DNA of 32,639 nt from Pseudomonadota bacterium (GTDB taxonomy: Bacteria; Pseudomonadota; Gammaproteobacteria; Burkholderiales; Burkholderiaceae_F), in contig JAKCCX010000025.1 in the NCBI GenBank assembly GCA_021838715.1, forward strand, positions 1-32,639. The letters are read 5' to 3'. The notes under the pieces were generated by a model. It had not been told where the DNA came from and ran no database searches. It saw only the letters and a list, made by a program, of their open reading frames with translations. A program made the position numbers and the translations under genes. Positions 1 to 8,059 of the stretch are shown here, one piece after another; within the stretch, counting starts at the first letter, position 1; each line of letters begins with the position of its first letter.

Positions 1-57
1 CCGATCTCGCGCAATCGCGCGCCTCCACCTCTGACTCACGGCCCCTGTCCGAGTGCA

Positions 58-74
58 GCGTCCCTTCGGGACGC
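58..74. repeat. Perfect 7-bp hairpin with triloop
   Basis: The arm at 58-64 (gcgtccc) is exactly complementary to 68-74 (gggacgc) around a ttc loop. No T-run follows on either strand, so it is not a classical intrinsic terminator. It may act together with the larger hairpin at 116-140. Confidence 0.55.
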
Positions 75-115
75 GCAACGAGTTGGCCGTGCGCCCCGGC
101 GCCGAGCAGCACAAC

Positions 116-140
116 GCAGTCGGCCCGTAGGGCCGACTGC
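116..140. repeat. Perfect 11-bp inverted repeat (hairpin)
   Basis: The arm at 116-126 (gcagtcggccc) is perfectly complementary to 130-140 with a gta loop. A 25-nt perfect palindrome in non-coding DNA is suggestive of an RNA hairpin or a protein-binding palindrome. No T-tract follows, so terminator function is uncertain. It lies about 240 nt past the end of the sensor kinase gene. Confidence 0.6.
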
Positions 141-377
141 GCCCCGGGGCCGGAACCGGTGCAGGGCGGCCGGATCTCGTTCATGACCTCGTGCGCGACA
201 CTCTTCCCCCGTCCACTGCGCATGGATGACACGCCCCACGAGAACGCCAAGAACTGACGTTCCTGCGCCACATCGATTGACACACGCTGCGCCACAGATC
301 CTGCAGAAAATGATCCACACCAATCTGTAGTTACGTTCCAAACAGAACGAAGCACTACACTAGGAGTCCGCGCCCGC

Positions 378-1703
378 TCAGAACCGCAGGATCGCCGCGA
401 AGCCCCGGTTGCCGACGATCGGCGACCGCAGTTCGAGCAGTGCGCCGCCCTGGCGGGCGATGGCGTTGGTGATCGCCAGACCCAGCCCCGATCCTGCCGC
501 GGCGGTGATGCCCCGTTCGAACGGACGCACGAGCTTGCCCAGCATCTCCGCCGGCACACCCGGGCCGTCGTCGACCACATAGATCGCACCGTCCTCCACC
601 AGGACCGTCACCCAGGCATCCTTGCCGCCGTGCTTGAGCGCGTTCTCGATCAGGTTGCGCAGCGCCACCGCGATCGCGTCGATGTCGCCGACGACCTCGT
701 CGGGGTGACCGCTCACTTCGATGCGCAGGCGCTCGCTGCCGATGGCCTCGGGAAACTCCTCGACCACGAGGCGCGCCACCACCACGAGGTCGACCGGCTC
801 CCGGCGCAGCGTCGCCCCCGACTCGATGCGCGCCACCTGCAACAAGCGGGTCGCGACGCGCGTCAGGCGGTCGAGCTGGCGCACCAGGGCCTCGGCATGA
901 CGCCGCGCGGTTTCTTCGGTCGTGACGTCGAGCAGGCGCTGGGCCTGCGCCCGCGCCGCGGCGAGCGGCGTGCGCAGCTCGTGCGCGGTTTCCGCCGCCG
1001 CGATGCGCTCCATGTCGACCAGGCTGCCGACCCGTGCAATCAGACCGTTGACGCTGGCCAGCCACGGCTGGAGTTCATCCGGCGCACCCTCGGTGGACAG
1101 CGGTCGGCGATCATCGGCGGACCGCCCCGACAATTCCGCGTGTGCCGGCGCCAGCGCATGGAAGCCCTGGCGCAGGATGACCGCAAGCGCCACCGATGCC
1201 AGCGGCAGCACGAACGCCAGGCTGCCGACGAGCCAGAAGAGGATCCGGCTGAACAATTCGACCCGATGCTTGCGGGTTTCCGCCACCTGGATGCGGCGCT
1301 TGCCGTCGCTGCGATTGAGCGTCAACACATGCCAGCCGTGCACATCGCGGAAGCCGTCGCGCGTATCGGGGTCCAGCGGCGTGGCGGGCGCCTGGTGCGA
1401 GTGCAGGTCCATGGACCCCGTCGGCCCGTACACCTGGTACACCACCGATTCCTCGTGCGTGCCGATCGCCATGAACAGGGCGTCCTGCTCGCCATCGCGC
1501 AATGCGGATTCGGGCAAGACCAACAGACGCTGGCCCACCTCCTGCAGCGCGCTGTCGAGCACTTCCGCGGTCTCGTCCTCGACCACGTAGAGCGCCACCG
1601 CCGAACTCAGCACCCACAGGGAGGCGAACGCCACCAGCAGGCGGCGGCGGATGCGTTGCTCGAGGCTCCACCCCTGCGCCAGCGACCCCAGGGAGTCAGA
1701 CAT
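378..1703 (-). CDS. Sensor histidine kinase, QseC/TctE-like
   Basis: Membrane sensor kinase of 441 residues that should phosphorylate the response regulator encoded just upstream. Visible order: cytoplasmic N-terminus, TM1 at about 22-41, periplasmic sensor region about 42-152, TM2 about 154-177, linker, H-box with phospho-acceptor His241 (ETAHELRTPLAA), then an HATPase with N-box (NLIENALKHGG), G1 (DDGPGVP) and G2 (GSGLGLAI). The architecture fits OmpR-partner kinases that sense an extracytoplasmic signal. The ATG overlaps the end of the response regulator by 8 nt, so the two are translationally coupled in one operon. The ligand cannot be read from the sequence. No metal-binding motif or neighbouring transporter identifies the stimulus. 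Confidence 0.93.
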   Translation of the reverse strand: MSDSLGSLAQGWSLEQRIRRRLLVAFASLWVLSSAVALYVVEDETAEVLDSALQEVGQRLLVLPESALRDGEQDALFMAIGTHEESVVYQVYGPTGSMDLHSHQAPATPLDPDTRDGFRDVHGWHVLTLNRSDGKRRIQVAETRKHRVELFSRILFWLVGSLAFVLPLASVALAVILRQGFHALAPAHAELSGRSADDRRPLSTEGAPDELQPWLASVNGLIARVGSLVDMERIAAAETAHELRTPLAAARAQAQRLLDVTTEETARRHAEALVRQLDRLTRVATRLLQVARIESGATLRREPVDLVVVARLVVEEFPEAIGSERLRIEVSGHPDEVVGDIDAIAVALRNLIENALKHGGKDAWVTVLVEDGAIYVVDDGPGVPAEMLGKLVRPFERGITAAAGSGLGLAITNAIARQGGALLELRSPIVGNRGFAAILRF

Positions 1704-2340
1704 CGAGGCGATAACCCAGGCCGCGGTGGGTGCTGATGGCCAGGGGGCCGAGCTTCTTGCGCAACCGGCTCACGATCACTTCGAGCGAGTTGCTGTCGGC
1801 ATCGCCCATGCCTTCATCGGCGAGATGGGTTTCGATTTCGGTGCGGCTGTAGATGCGTCCGGGGTGCCGCGCCAGCAGAGACAGCACGCTCCACTCCATC
1901 GCGGTGAACTCCACGCGCTCCGATCCCCGGCGCGCGGACCGCGAGTTGAGGTCGATCGCGACCCCGCCGATCTTCAGTTGCGCGGGCGGCGCCGTGCGCC
2001 GCGTCACCGCGGAGATCCGCGCCAGCAGTTCGTCGAGATCGAAGGGCTTGACCAGGTAGTCGTCGGCGCCGGCCTGCAGGCCGCGGATGCGGTCGCTCAC
2101 CTGGTCGCGCGCGGTGAGCACGATCACCGGCCGGCGGTTGCCCGCCGCACGCCACTCGCGCAACAGGGAGAGGCCGTCGCCGTCCGGCAGATTGAGATCC
2201 AGCAGCGCCAGATCCGGGTCGACGACGCGCCGCGCCTGGGCCACCAGCTTGCACCAATGCACTTCGTGCCCCGCCGCCTCGAGATGATCATTGACCGCCT
2301 GGCCCAGGTCGATGTCGTCTTCCAAGAGCAGGATTTTCAT
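1696..2340 (-). CDS. OmpR-family response regulator
   Basis: DNA-binding response regulator of 214 residues. The receiver domain (about 1-115) shows the acidic pair Asp8/Asp9, phospho-acceptor Asp48 in LLDLNLPDGDG, Thr76 and Lys98 in LVKPFD. The C-terminal winged helix (about 125-214) ends in the typical RLRKKLG...THRGLGYRL. It is expected to dimerise on phosphorylation and bind tandem promoter repeats. I chose the ATG at 2340 because family members begin M-K-I-L-L-L-E-D-D; an in-frame ATG at 2361 would add seven residues. Its stop overlaps the kinase start, making a regulator-kinase operon. It is closest in layout to QseB/PmrA/TctD-like regulators; the regulon is unknown. Confidence 0.94.
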   Translation of the reverse strand: MKILLLEDDIDLGQAVNDHLEAAGHEVHWCKLVAQARRVVDPDLALLDLNLPDGDGLSLLREWRAAGNRRPVIVLTARDQVSDRIRGLQAGADDYLVKPFDLDELLARISAVTRRTAPPAQLKIGGVAIDLNSRSARRGSERVEFTAMEWSVLSLLARHPGRIYSRTEIETHLADEGMGDADSNSLEVIVSRLRKKLGPLAISTHRGLGYRLDV

Positions 2341-2418
2341 GGGCGCATCGTGCCATGACATCGTGCGCGGCTCCTGAATCGGCGATGAACGGGCGCCGGT
2401 CGTCGTCCCGCCCCTCGC

Positions 2419-3246
2419 CTACTTCGCGACCACCGCGGCGCGGAACGCGCGCAGCCATTTCTTGACGGTCCGCTCGTTTTCCGGCCCCATGCGGATCAGG
2501 ATCTTCTGGCCGGCGGTGAGCGCCTCCAGGTCCGGGTCGGCATACAGGAACATCGCGCTGCTGGTCTGCACGGCCACCGGCGGCTTGGGCTCCGGCGCGT
2601 CGATCATTTCTCCGAGCACCTGCACCAGGCGATCCTGGAAGCGCCGATCCGGATAGCCGAGGTTGCGATACGCCTCCTGGAAGAGGTAGGCGAACCGCTG
2701 GTAGACGTGGGCCGACTGCGCGGCGTTGAACGAGGTCAGCGCGGCGACATAGGGCCTGTAGCGCTCCGCATTGGCGGCGGCGATCCACGTCTGGCTGGCC
2801 GTGGCGGTTACCTGGAACTGCCCGGCGACCGGCTTGGTCGGCATCACCCGCAGGGCCACCTTGTCGCGCCCCAGCGCATCGACCGTGGCAACGAGATGCC
2901 GGATCAGGTCGTGGGGGATCAACAGGTGCAGGATCGACGCACGCCAGCCGGCGATTCCCTGCAGGGCGTCGAGAAACGGCCGGTCGCTGTGGTCGAGGGT
3001 GAGCCGCGGCTGCCCGGTGGGCGGCGCCATCACGATCGCCTGCGGCGGCGCCGGGGGTGCGGGCGCCGGCGTGACCGGCGTCGGCACCGGCGGGGCAACC
3101 GGCGCCGGGGGTGCTTCCGCCACCGGCGCGGCCGGCGTGGCGGCGCGATGGTGAAGCCAGTAATAGCCGCCGACGACTGCAACCGCCGCGACCACGACCA
3201 CGGCGCCGATGGCAACCGGGTTCAATCCTTCACGAGGTTCGTCCAT
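2419..3246 (-). CDS. DUF3014-type membrane-anchored protein
   Basis: Protein of 275 residues with one N-terminal membrane anchor (VAIGAVVVVAAVAVVGGYYW, about 11-30), a Pro/Ala-rich linker (about 36-75) and a soluble domain of about 190 residues. The C-terminal part matches my recollection of DUF3014 proteins in its LDHSDRPFLDAL start, the R-x-V-ATVDALGRDKVALRV strand and the FAYLFQEAYRNLGYPDRRFQDRLVQVL helix. It probably sits in the inner membrane with the domain in the periplasm. The ATG at 3246 is preceded by AGGGTGG at suitable spacing, whereas the upstream in-frame start at 3318 lacks family-like sequence. No function is established. It lies between the decarboxylase and the two-component system on the same strand, with gaps of 87 and 78 nt. 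Confidence 0.82.
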   Translation of the reverse strand: MDEPREGLNPVAIGAVVVVAAVAVVGGYYWLHHRAATPAAPVAEAPPAPVAPPVPTPVTPAPAPPAPPQAIVMAPPTGQPRLTLDHSDRPFLDALQGIAGWRASILHLLIPHDLIRHLVATVDALGRDKVALRVMPTKPVAGQFQVTATASQTWIAAANAERYRPYVAALTSFNAAQSAHVYQRFAYLFQEAYRNLGYPDRRFQDRLVQVLGEMIDAPEPKPPVAVQTSSAMFLYADPDLEALTAGQKILIRMGPENERTVKKWLRAFRAAVVAK

Positions 3247-3333
3247 AGCCACCCTATGTGCCGTTCCGATGTCGGAGGCACCGTCGCGCCTGGCCTGGCC
3301 CGGCGCGACGCTCCGCATTCGATTCCGTCGTTT

Positions 3334-5586
3334 TCATTCCCGCACGCAGTCGAGACAATACTCGATCTTGCCGTCGCGTTCGAGCTTCACCAGTCCGTGG
3401 ATGTCGGTTTCGAATCCCGGGAAACTGGCGTTGAATTCGCGCGCGAACTGCAGGTAATGCACGATCTTGGCGTTGACGCGCTCGCCCGGAATCAGCAACG
3501 GAATGCCGGGGGGATACGGCGTCAGCAGCACCGCGCTCACCCGCCCTTCGACCTGGTCGATCGGCACGCGATCGATCTCGTTGTGCGCCATCTTCGCGTA
3601 GGCTCTGGCCGGGATCATCACGGGCTCCATTTCGGAGACGTACATCTCGGTGGTCAGGCGGGCGATGTCCTTGGCCCGGTAGATCTCGTGGATCGCCTGG
3701 CACAGGTCGCGCAGGCCGAAGGTTTCGTAGCGCGGATGCGCGCGCAGGAATTCCGGCATGACGCGCCACAGCGGCTGGTTGGTGTCGTAGTCGTCCTTGA
3801 ACTGCTGCAGCTCGGTCACCAGGGTGTTCCAACGGCCCTTGGTGATGCCGATGGTGAACATGATGAAGAACGAGTAGAGCCCGGTCTTCTCGACGACGAT
3901 GCCGTGCTCGGTCAGGTACTTGGTGAGGACCGCGGCCGGGATGCCGGTGTCGTCGAACGAACCCTCGACGTCCAGCCCCGGGGTGATGATCGTCGCCTTG
4001 ATGGGGTCGAGCAGGTTGAAGTCGGGCGCGAGATCGCCGAACCCGTGCCAGCGCTCGCCCGCGCGCAGCGTCCAGTAATCGCGGTCCGGCCCACCCTCGG
4101 GCAGCTCCGCGTCCGGGCCCCATACCTGGAACCACCAGGAGTCGCCGTATTCGTCATCGATCTTGCGCATCGCGCGGCGGAAATCCAGCGCCTCGTCGAG
4201 CGATTCCTCGACCAGCGCCGGGCCTCCGGGCGGCTCCATCATCGCAGCGGCGACGTCGCAGGACGCGATGATCGCGTACTGGGGCGAGGTCGACGTGTGC
4301 ATCATGAAAGACTCGTTGAACGTCCAGCGGTCCAGGCTTTCGGTCTTGGAATTCTGGATCAGGATCTGCGACGACTGCGACAGTCCGGCGAGCAGCTTGT
4401 GCACCGACTGCGTCGCGAAGACCATCGAGCTCTGCGTGCGCTCGCGCGGCCCGGCGACGCCGCCGATGGCGTGCATGTTCGTGTAGAACCCGTGGAATGC
4501 CGCGTGCGGCAGCCAGGCCTCGTCGAAGTGCAGCGAATCGACCCGCCCATCGAGGATTTTCTTGATCGTTTCGACGTTGTAGACGACGCCGTCGTAGGTG
4601 CTCTGGGTGATCGTCAACACCCGCGGCTTGCCTTCGTTGCCCTGCAGCAGCGGATGTTCGCGGATCTTCTGCGCGATCGCCTCCCAGCGGAACTCCTCGA
4701 GCGGGATCGGACCGATGATGCCGTAGTGGTTGCGCTTGGGCGTCAGGAACACCGGGATCGCCCCGGTCATCGTGATCGCATGCAGGACGGACTTGTGGCA
4801 GTTGCGGTCGACCACGACGATGTCGCCCTGGGCCACGGTGTAGTGCCAGACGATCTTGTTCGAGGTCGAGGTGCCGTTGGTGACGAAAAACAGATGGTCG
4901 GCACCGAAGATCCGCGCCGCGTTGCGTTCCGCCGCCGCCACCGGGCCGGTATGGTCGAGCAGCTGGCCCAGTTCGTCGACGGCGTTGCAGACGTCGGCCC
5001 GCAGCAGGTTCTCGCCGAAGAACTGGTGGAACATCTGCCCCACCGGACTCTTCAGGAACGCCACGCCGCCGGAATGGCCGGGGCAGTGCCACGAGTAGGA
5101 GCTGTCCTGCGCGTATTGCGTGAGGGCGCGGAAGAACGGCGGCGCCAGCCCGTCGAGGTAATGCCGCGCCTCGCGCGCGATGTAGCGGGCGACGAACTCC
5201 GGCGTGTCCTCGTGCATGTGGATGAAGCCGTGGAGCTCGCGCAGGATGTCGTTGGGCAGATGGCGCGAGGTGCGGGTCTCGCCGTACAGGAAGATGGGGA
5301 TGTCGGCGTTGCGGAAGCGCACTTCCTGGACGAATGCGCGCAGGTCGCCGATGATCGGGCTGCCCTCCGCGGCCAGTTCCTCGTCGTCGACCGACAGGAT
5401 GAATGCCGATGCGCGGCTGTGCTGCTGTGCGAAGCCGCTGACGTCGGAGAAGCTGGTCGCGCCGACGATCTCGACGCCCTCCTCTTCCAGCGCGCGGGCG
5501 AGCGCCCGGATGCCGACGCCGCTGGCGTTTTCGGAACGGAAATCCTCGTCGATGACGATGATGGGAAAGTGGAAGCGCATGGTCAT
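3334..5586 (-). CDS. Orn/Lys/Arg decarboxylase (PLP fold type I)
   Basis: Large 750-residue PLP enzyme of the inducible bacterial basic-amino-acid decarboxylase family. It removes CO2 from arginine, lysine or ornithine to give agmatine, cadaverine or putrescine. An N-terminal receiver-like wing domain (about 1-130, beginning MRFHFPIIVIDEDF) precedes the catalytic domain. The Schiff-base lysine is Lys397 in TQSVHKLLAG, and the cofactor region contains the conserved CPGHSGG and TNGTSTSNK motifs. Substrate choice cannot be decided by eye; close relatives in Burkholderia are annotated as arginine/lysine/ornithine decarboxylases. The ATG at 5586 was chosen because GGAG lies 5 nt upstream and the family N-terminus starts here; an in-frame ATG at 5664 adds an atypical 26-residue leader. 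Likely role: acid stress or polyamine supply. Confidence 0.92.
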   Translation of the reverse strand: MTMRFHFPIIVIDEDFRSENASGVGIRALARALEEEGVEIVGATSFSDVSGFAQQHSRASAFILSVDDEELAAEGSPIIGDLRAFVQEVRFRNADIPIFLYGETRTSRHLPNDILRELHGFIHMHEDTPEFVARYIAREARHYLDGLAPPFFRALTQYAQDSSYSWHCPGHSGGVAFLKSPVGQMFHQFFGENLLRADVCNAVDELGQLLDHTGPVAAAERNAARIFGADHLFFVTNGTSTSNKIVWHYTVAQGDIVVVDRNCHKSVLHAITMTGAIPVFLTPKRNHYGIIGPIPLEEFRWEAIAQKIREHPLLQGNEGKPRVLTITQSTYDGVVYNVETIKKILDGRVDSLHFDEAWLPHAAFHGFYTNMHAIGGVAGPRERTQSSMVFATQSVHKLLAGLSQSSQILIQNSKTESLDRWTFNESFMMHTSTSPQYAIIASCDVAAAMMEPPGGPALVEESLDEALDFRRAMRKIDDEYGDSWWFQVWGPDAELPEGGPDRDYWTLRAGERWHGFGDLAPDFNLLDPIKATIITPGLDVEGSFDDTGIPAAVLTKYLTEHGIVVEKTGLYSFFIMFTIGITKGRWNTLVTELQQFKDDYDTNQPLWRVMPEFLRAHPRYETFGLRDLCQAIHEIYRAKDIARLTTEMYVSEMEPVMIPARAYAKMAHNEIDRVPIDQVEGRVSAVLLTPYPPGIPLLIPGERVNAKIVHYLQFAREFNASFPGFETDIHGLVKLERDGKIEYCLDCVRE

Positions 5587-5756
5587 GGGAGCTCCGTGCG
5601 AAGACGCGCCGCCGAAGGGCGAGGATCCGCGCTCATAGGAGGGGGAAGGAAGGCAGCAGGTCATGAATCAACCCCGGCGGACGGTTGGGTGCTATGTCGG
5701 GTGCAAAACAGGGGTTTCAAGGACGCGGGCGGAAAAACGCATGCAGGCCCGGCGGA

Positions 5757-6770
5757 TCAGTCGGGATATCCCGTCGGGTTTGCCGACTGCCAGCGCCACA
5801 CGTCCTCGCACATCCGGTCGAGGCTGCGCTCCGCGCGCCAGCCGAGTTCCCGCCAGGCCCGTTCCGGATCGGCCCAGCAGCTCGCGACGTCCCCGGCGCG
5901 GCGCGGCGCCACCGCGTGCGGCAATTCGCGCCCGCAGGCGCGCTCGAACGCGCGCAGCACTTCGAGCACGCTGTATCCCTGCCCGGTCCCCAGGTTGTAG
6001 ACATGGACGCCGGGATGCCGGTGGCCGTGCTGCAAGGCCGCGACGTGCCCTTCGGCCAGATCGAGGACGTGGATGTAGTCGCGCACCCCGGTGCCGTCGG
6101 GCGTGGGGTAGTCGTCGCCGAACACCGTCAGCCGGTCGCGGCGCCCCACCGCCACCTGGGCGATGTAGGGGACGAGGTTGTTGGGGATGCCCTGCGGATC
6201 CTCGCCCATCGCGCCGGACGGATGCGCGCCCACCGGGTTGAAATAGCGCAGCAGCGTGATCGACCACGCCGGCTGCGCAACCGCCAGATCGCCCAGGATC
6301 TCCTCGATCATCAGCTTGCTGCGGCCGTACGGATTGGTCGCCTGGGTGGGCGTATCCTCGGCGATCGGCATCGTGCGCGCGTCGCCGTAGACCGTCGCCG
6401 AAGAACTGAAGATCATCGTGCGCACCCCGGCCGCCTGCAGGGCCTCGAGCAGCACGCAGGTGCCATGCACGTTGTTGTCGTAGTACGCCAGCGGCTGCTG
6501 GACCGATTCGCCGACCGCCTTGAGGCCGGCGAAGTGGATCACCGCGTCGATCGGCTGGGCGGCGAGCACGTCGTCCAGGCGCGCGCGATCCCGGATGTCG
6601 GCCTCGAAAAACGGCGGGCGCACCCCCGTCACGCGCTCGATGCGGTCCAGCACGGCGCGCTTGCTGTTGGCGAAATTGTCGAGCAGCACCGGGCGCAGCC
6701 CCAGTTCGATGAGGCGGACGCAGGTGTGGCTGCCGATGTAGCCGGTGCCGCCGGTCAGCAGGACGTTCAT
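5757..6770 (-). CDS. galE: UDP-glucose 4-epimerase
   Basis: Interconverts UDP-glucose and UDP-galactose (Leloir pathway, envelope polysaccharide precursors) in the cytoplasm. At 337 residues it has the usual length. The Rossmann motif GGTGYIGSH lies at 7-15, and the catalytic triad Ser124 (FSSSATVYG), Tyr148 and Lys152 (NPYGRSK) is intact. NFANSK and HFAGLKAVGES are typical GalE segments. Its ATG overlaps the stop of the upstream propeller gene as ATGA, so the two are co-transcribed. The decarboxylase follows after 170 nt on the same strand. Confidence 0.97.
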   Translation of the reverse strand: MNVLLTGGTGYIGSHTCVRLIELGLRPVLLDNFANSKRAVLDRIERVTGVRPPFFEADIRDRARLDDVLAAQPIDAVIHFAGLKAVGESVQQPLAYYDNNVHGTCVLLEALQAAGVRTMIFSSSATVYGDARTMPIAEDTPTQATNPYGRSKLMIEEILGDLAVAQPAWSITLLRYFNPVGAHPSGAMGEDPQGIPNNLVPYIAQVAVGRRDRLTVFGDDYPTPDGTGVRDYIHVLDLAEGHVAALQHGHRHPGVHVYNLGTGQGYSVLEVLRAFERACGRELPHAVAPRRAGDVASCWADPERAWRELGWRAERSLDRMCEDVWRWQSANPTGYPD

Positions 6771-7897
6771 TTTTGCGCTTGCAGCGCCGCCTTCCAGTCC
6801 CGGTACACATCGATGTCGATGCCGTCCGGATTGTTCAGGTACCCCGGCGCCGAGCCTTTCACGTCGGTGTGTCCGTATTGCCAGATGATCTTCTTGGTCT
6901 TGCGGTCGATCACGATGACCCGGTCGCGATAGTCGTCGTTGAGAATCACGTCGCCGTTGGGCAGTTCCTCCGCCAGCGACGGGTGGTTGAGCATGCCCTC
7001 GCCGCGCAGAACGTGATAGTCCCAGGTGATCTTACGGGTCCGGGGGTCGAAAATGATGACGCGGCCCGGCTTGGTATAGCCGGCGACGATCACCTGGCCG
7101 TCGCGGGTCGGCATGGCGTCGGAGGGATATTGCATGCCGCCCGGCGTGTGCATGCTCCACACCACCGTGCCGTCGCGCCGCACTTCGGTGATCCACGACC
7201 CGAGGATTTCGGAGATCAGGATGTCGCCGTTGGGCAGCTCGACGTCGCCGTTGGGCAGGCCGAAGTGGCGCGGCGGATCATGCCGGCACGACGGATCGTG
7301 TGCCCAATGGCCGCCCTGGCGGCTCAGGCCACCCCATTGCGTTTCGATCTTCGACGTCGCCTGATCGATGAACAGGATCCGGCAGTTGCGGATGTCGGCA
7401 ACCATCACCGTCTTGCCGTGGTCGATGAGATGGGCGTCATCCGGGAAGTTCATCTGGCCGGGGCCGTTGCCGGGCTGGTCGGCGATGCCGTAGCTCCACG
7501 CCAGCGTCCCGTCGTAATAGTCGATGAGGTGGATGTCCTGGTTGTCCTCCTCGCTGATGGCCAGCCAGCGGCCGTCGGGCGCGAAGTAGACGTCGTCGTT
7601 GTCGTGGTAGATCTTGAGGTTGGGCGAACCAAACCGCCAGATCACGCGCTTGTCGGGCGCCACTTCCAGCAGGCGGTTGTTGCGACGATCGGCAATCACC
7701 ACGGGATACGGCAAGGGCTTGCCCCAGGACGGAACCGGCTTTTCCCGCGAGCCGGTGACCGGCGGAATCTTCGCGGCCGACTGCACCGGCACTGCGTCCG
7801 GACCGGAAGCGTCGTGCGCCGCGGCGAGCCCGACCGCAAGCCCCAGGGCCAGCGCGACGGCGGTTCGGGCGAAGAGGCGGTTCGAGGGCGAATGCAT
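6767..7897 (-). CDS. Exported beta-propeller protein (PQQ/NHL-like repeats)
   Basis: Protein of 376 residues. An N-terminal signal peptide (basic NRLFAR, then a hydrophobic run of Ala/Leu/Gly, cleavage near residue 27) predicts export. The mature part carries repeated blades ending in Asp-x-x-Thr/Lys-x-x-I-x-W, such as DRKTKKIIWQYG, DPRTRKITWDYH and DGTVVWSMH, alternating with LPNGD turns (ELPNGDILI, ELPNGDVIL). This pattern is typical of PQQ-like, NHL or arylsulfotransferase-like propellers. No catalytic residues can be assigned. The ATG at 7897 has GGAAAGGA upstream; the longer frame to 8011 lacks a signal. Its stop overlaps the galE start as ATGA, suggesting a polysaccharide or envelope link, but this is inference. 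Confidence 0.82.
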   Translation of the reverse strand: MHSPSNRLFARTAVALALGLAVGLAAAHDASGPDAVPVQSAAKIPPVTGSREKPVPSWGKPLPYPVVIADRRNNRLLEVAPDKRVIWRFGSPNLKIYHDNDDVYFAPDGRWLAISEEDNQDIHLIDYYDGTLAWSYGIADQPGNGPGQMNFPDDAHLIDHGKTVMVADIRNCRILFIDQATSKIETQWGGLSRQGGHWAHDPSCRHDPPRHFGLPNGDVELPNGDILISEILGSWITEVRRDGTVVWSMHTPGGMQYPSDAMPTRDGQVIVAGYTKPGRVIIFDPRTRKITWDYHVLRGEGMLNHPSLAEELPNGDVILNDDYRDRVIVIDRKTKKIIWQYGHTDVKGSAPGYLNNPDGIDIDVYRDWKAALQAQK

Positions 7898-8059
7898 TCC
7901 GACATCCTTTCCAGGGCAAGGGGCGAAGGATACCGCCAACAGCAGGCGAGGCGACGACGCGGCGGCGCCCTCCGCCGGCCGAGGACCGCGCCCGAATTCG
8001 CTACACTGCAAGCGGGCTTCGGCTCACCCGAGCCGGCCCGTATGCCAGGAAGCCTGCCC

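Larger units (their letters stand above)
1..377. other. Intergenic stretch without a convincing gene
   Basis: This left edge lies downstream of the minus-strand sensor kinase. A 101-codon minus-strand reading frame spans 36-341, but its Arg/Ala/Gly-rich composition looks like GC-rich noise and no family is recognisable. The stretch holds two perfect hairpins (58-74 and 116-140, listed separately). Positions about 300-360 are less GC-rich than the surroundings and could contain a promoter, but no clear -35/-10 pair is visible. Confidence 0.5.

Noticed and set aside
36-341. 101-codon minus-strand open frame at the left edge
   Set aside because: Arg/Gly/Ala-rich, no domain, spans two perfect hairpins; composition looks like non-coding GC-rich sequence.
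5587-5664. Upstream start of the decarboxylase at 5664
   Set aside because: The extra 26 residues are not family-like, and a GGAG site lies correctly before the ATG at 5586.
2707-6000. Very long plus-strand open frame (1097 codons) opposite the DUF3014 protein, decarboxylase and galE
   Set aside because: It is antisense to three genes with clear family motifs and has Arg/Asp/Val/His-rich composition without domains; long antisense frames are common in GC-rich DNA.
6773-8059. Long N-terminal extension of the plus-strand aminotransferase frame
   Set aside because: It is antisense to the propeller gene; aminotransferase homology and a ribosome site begin at 8060.
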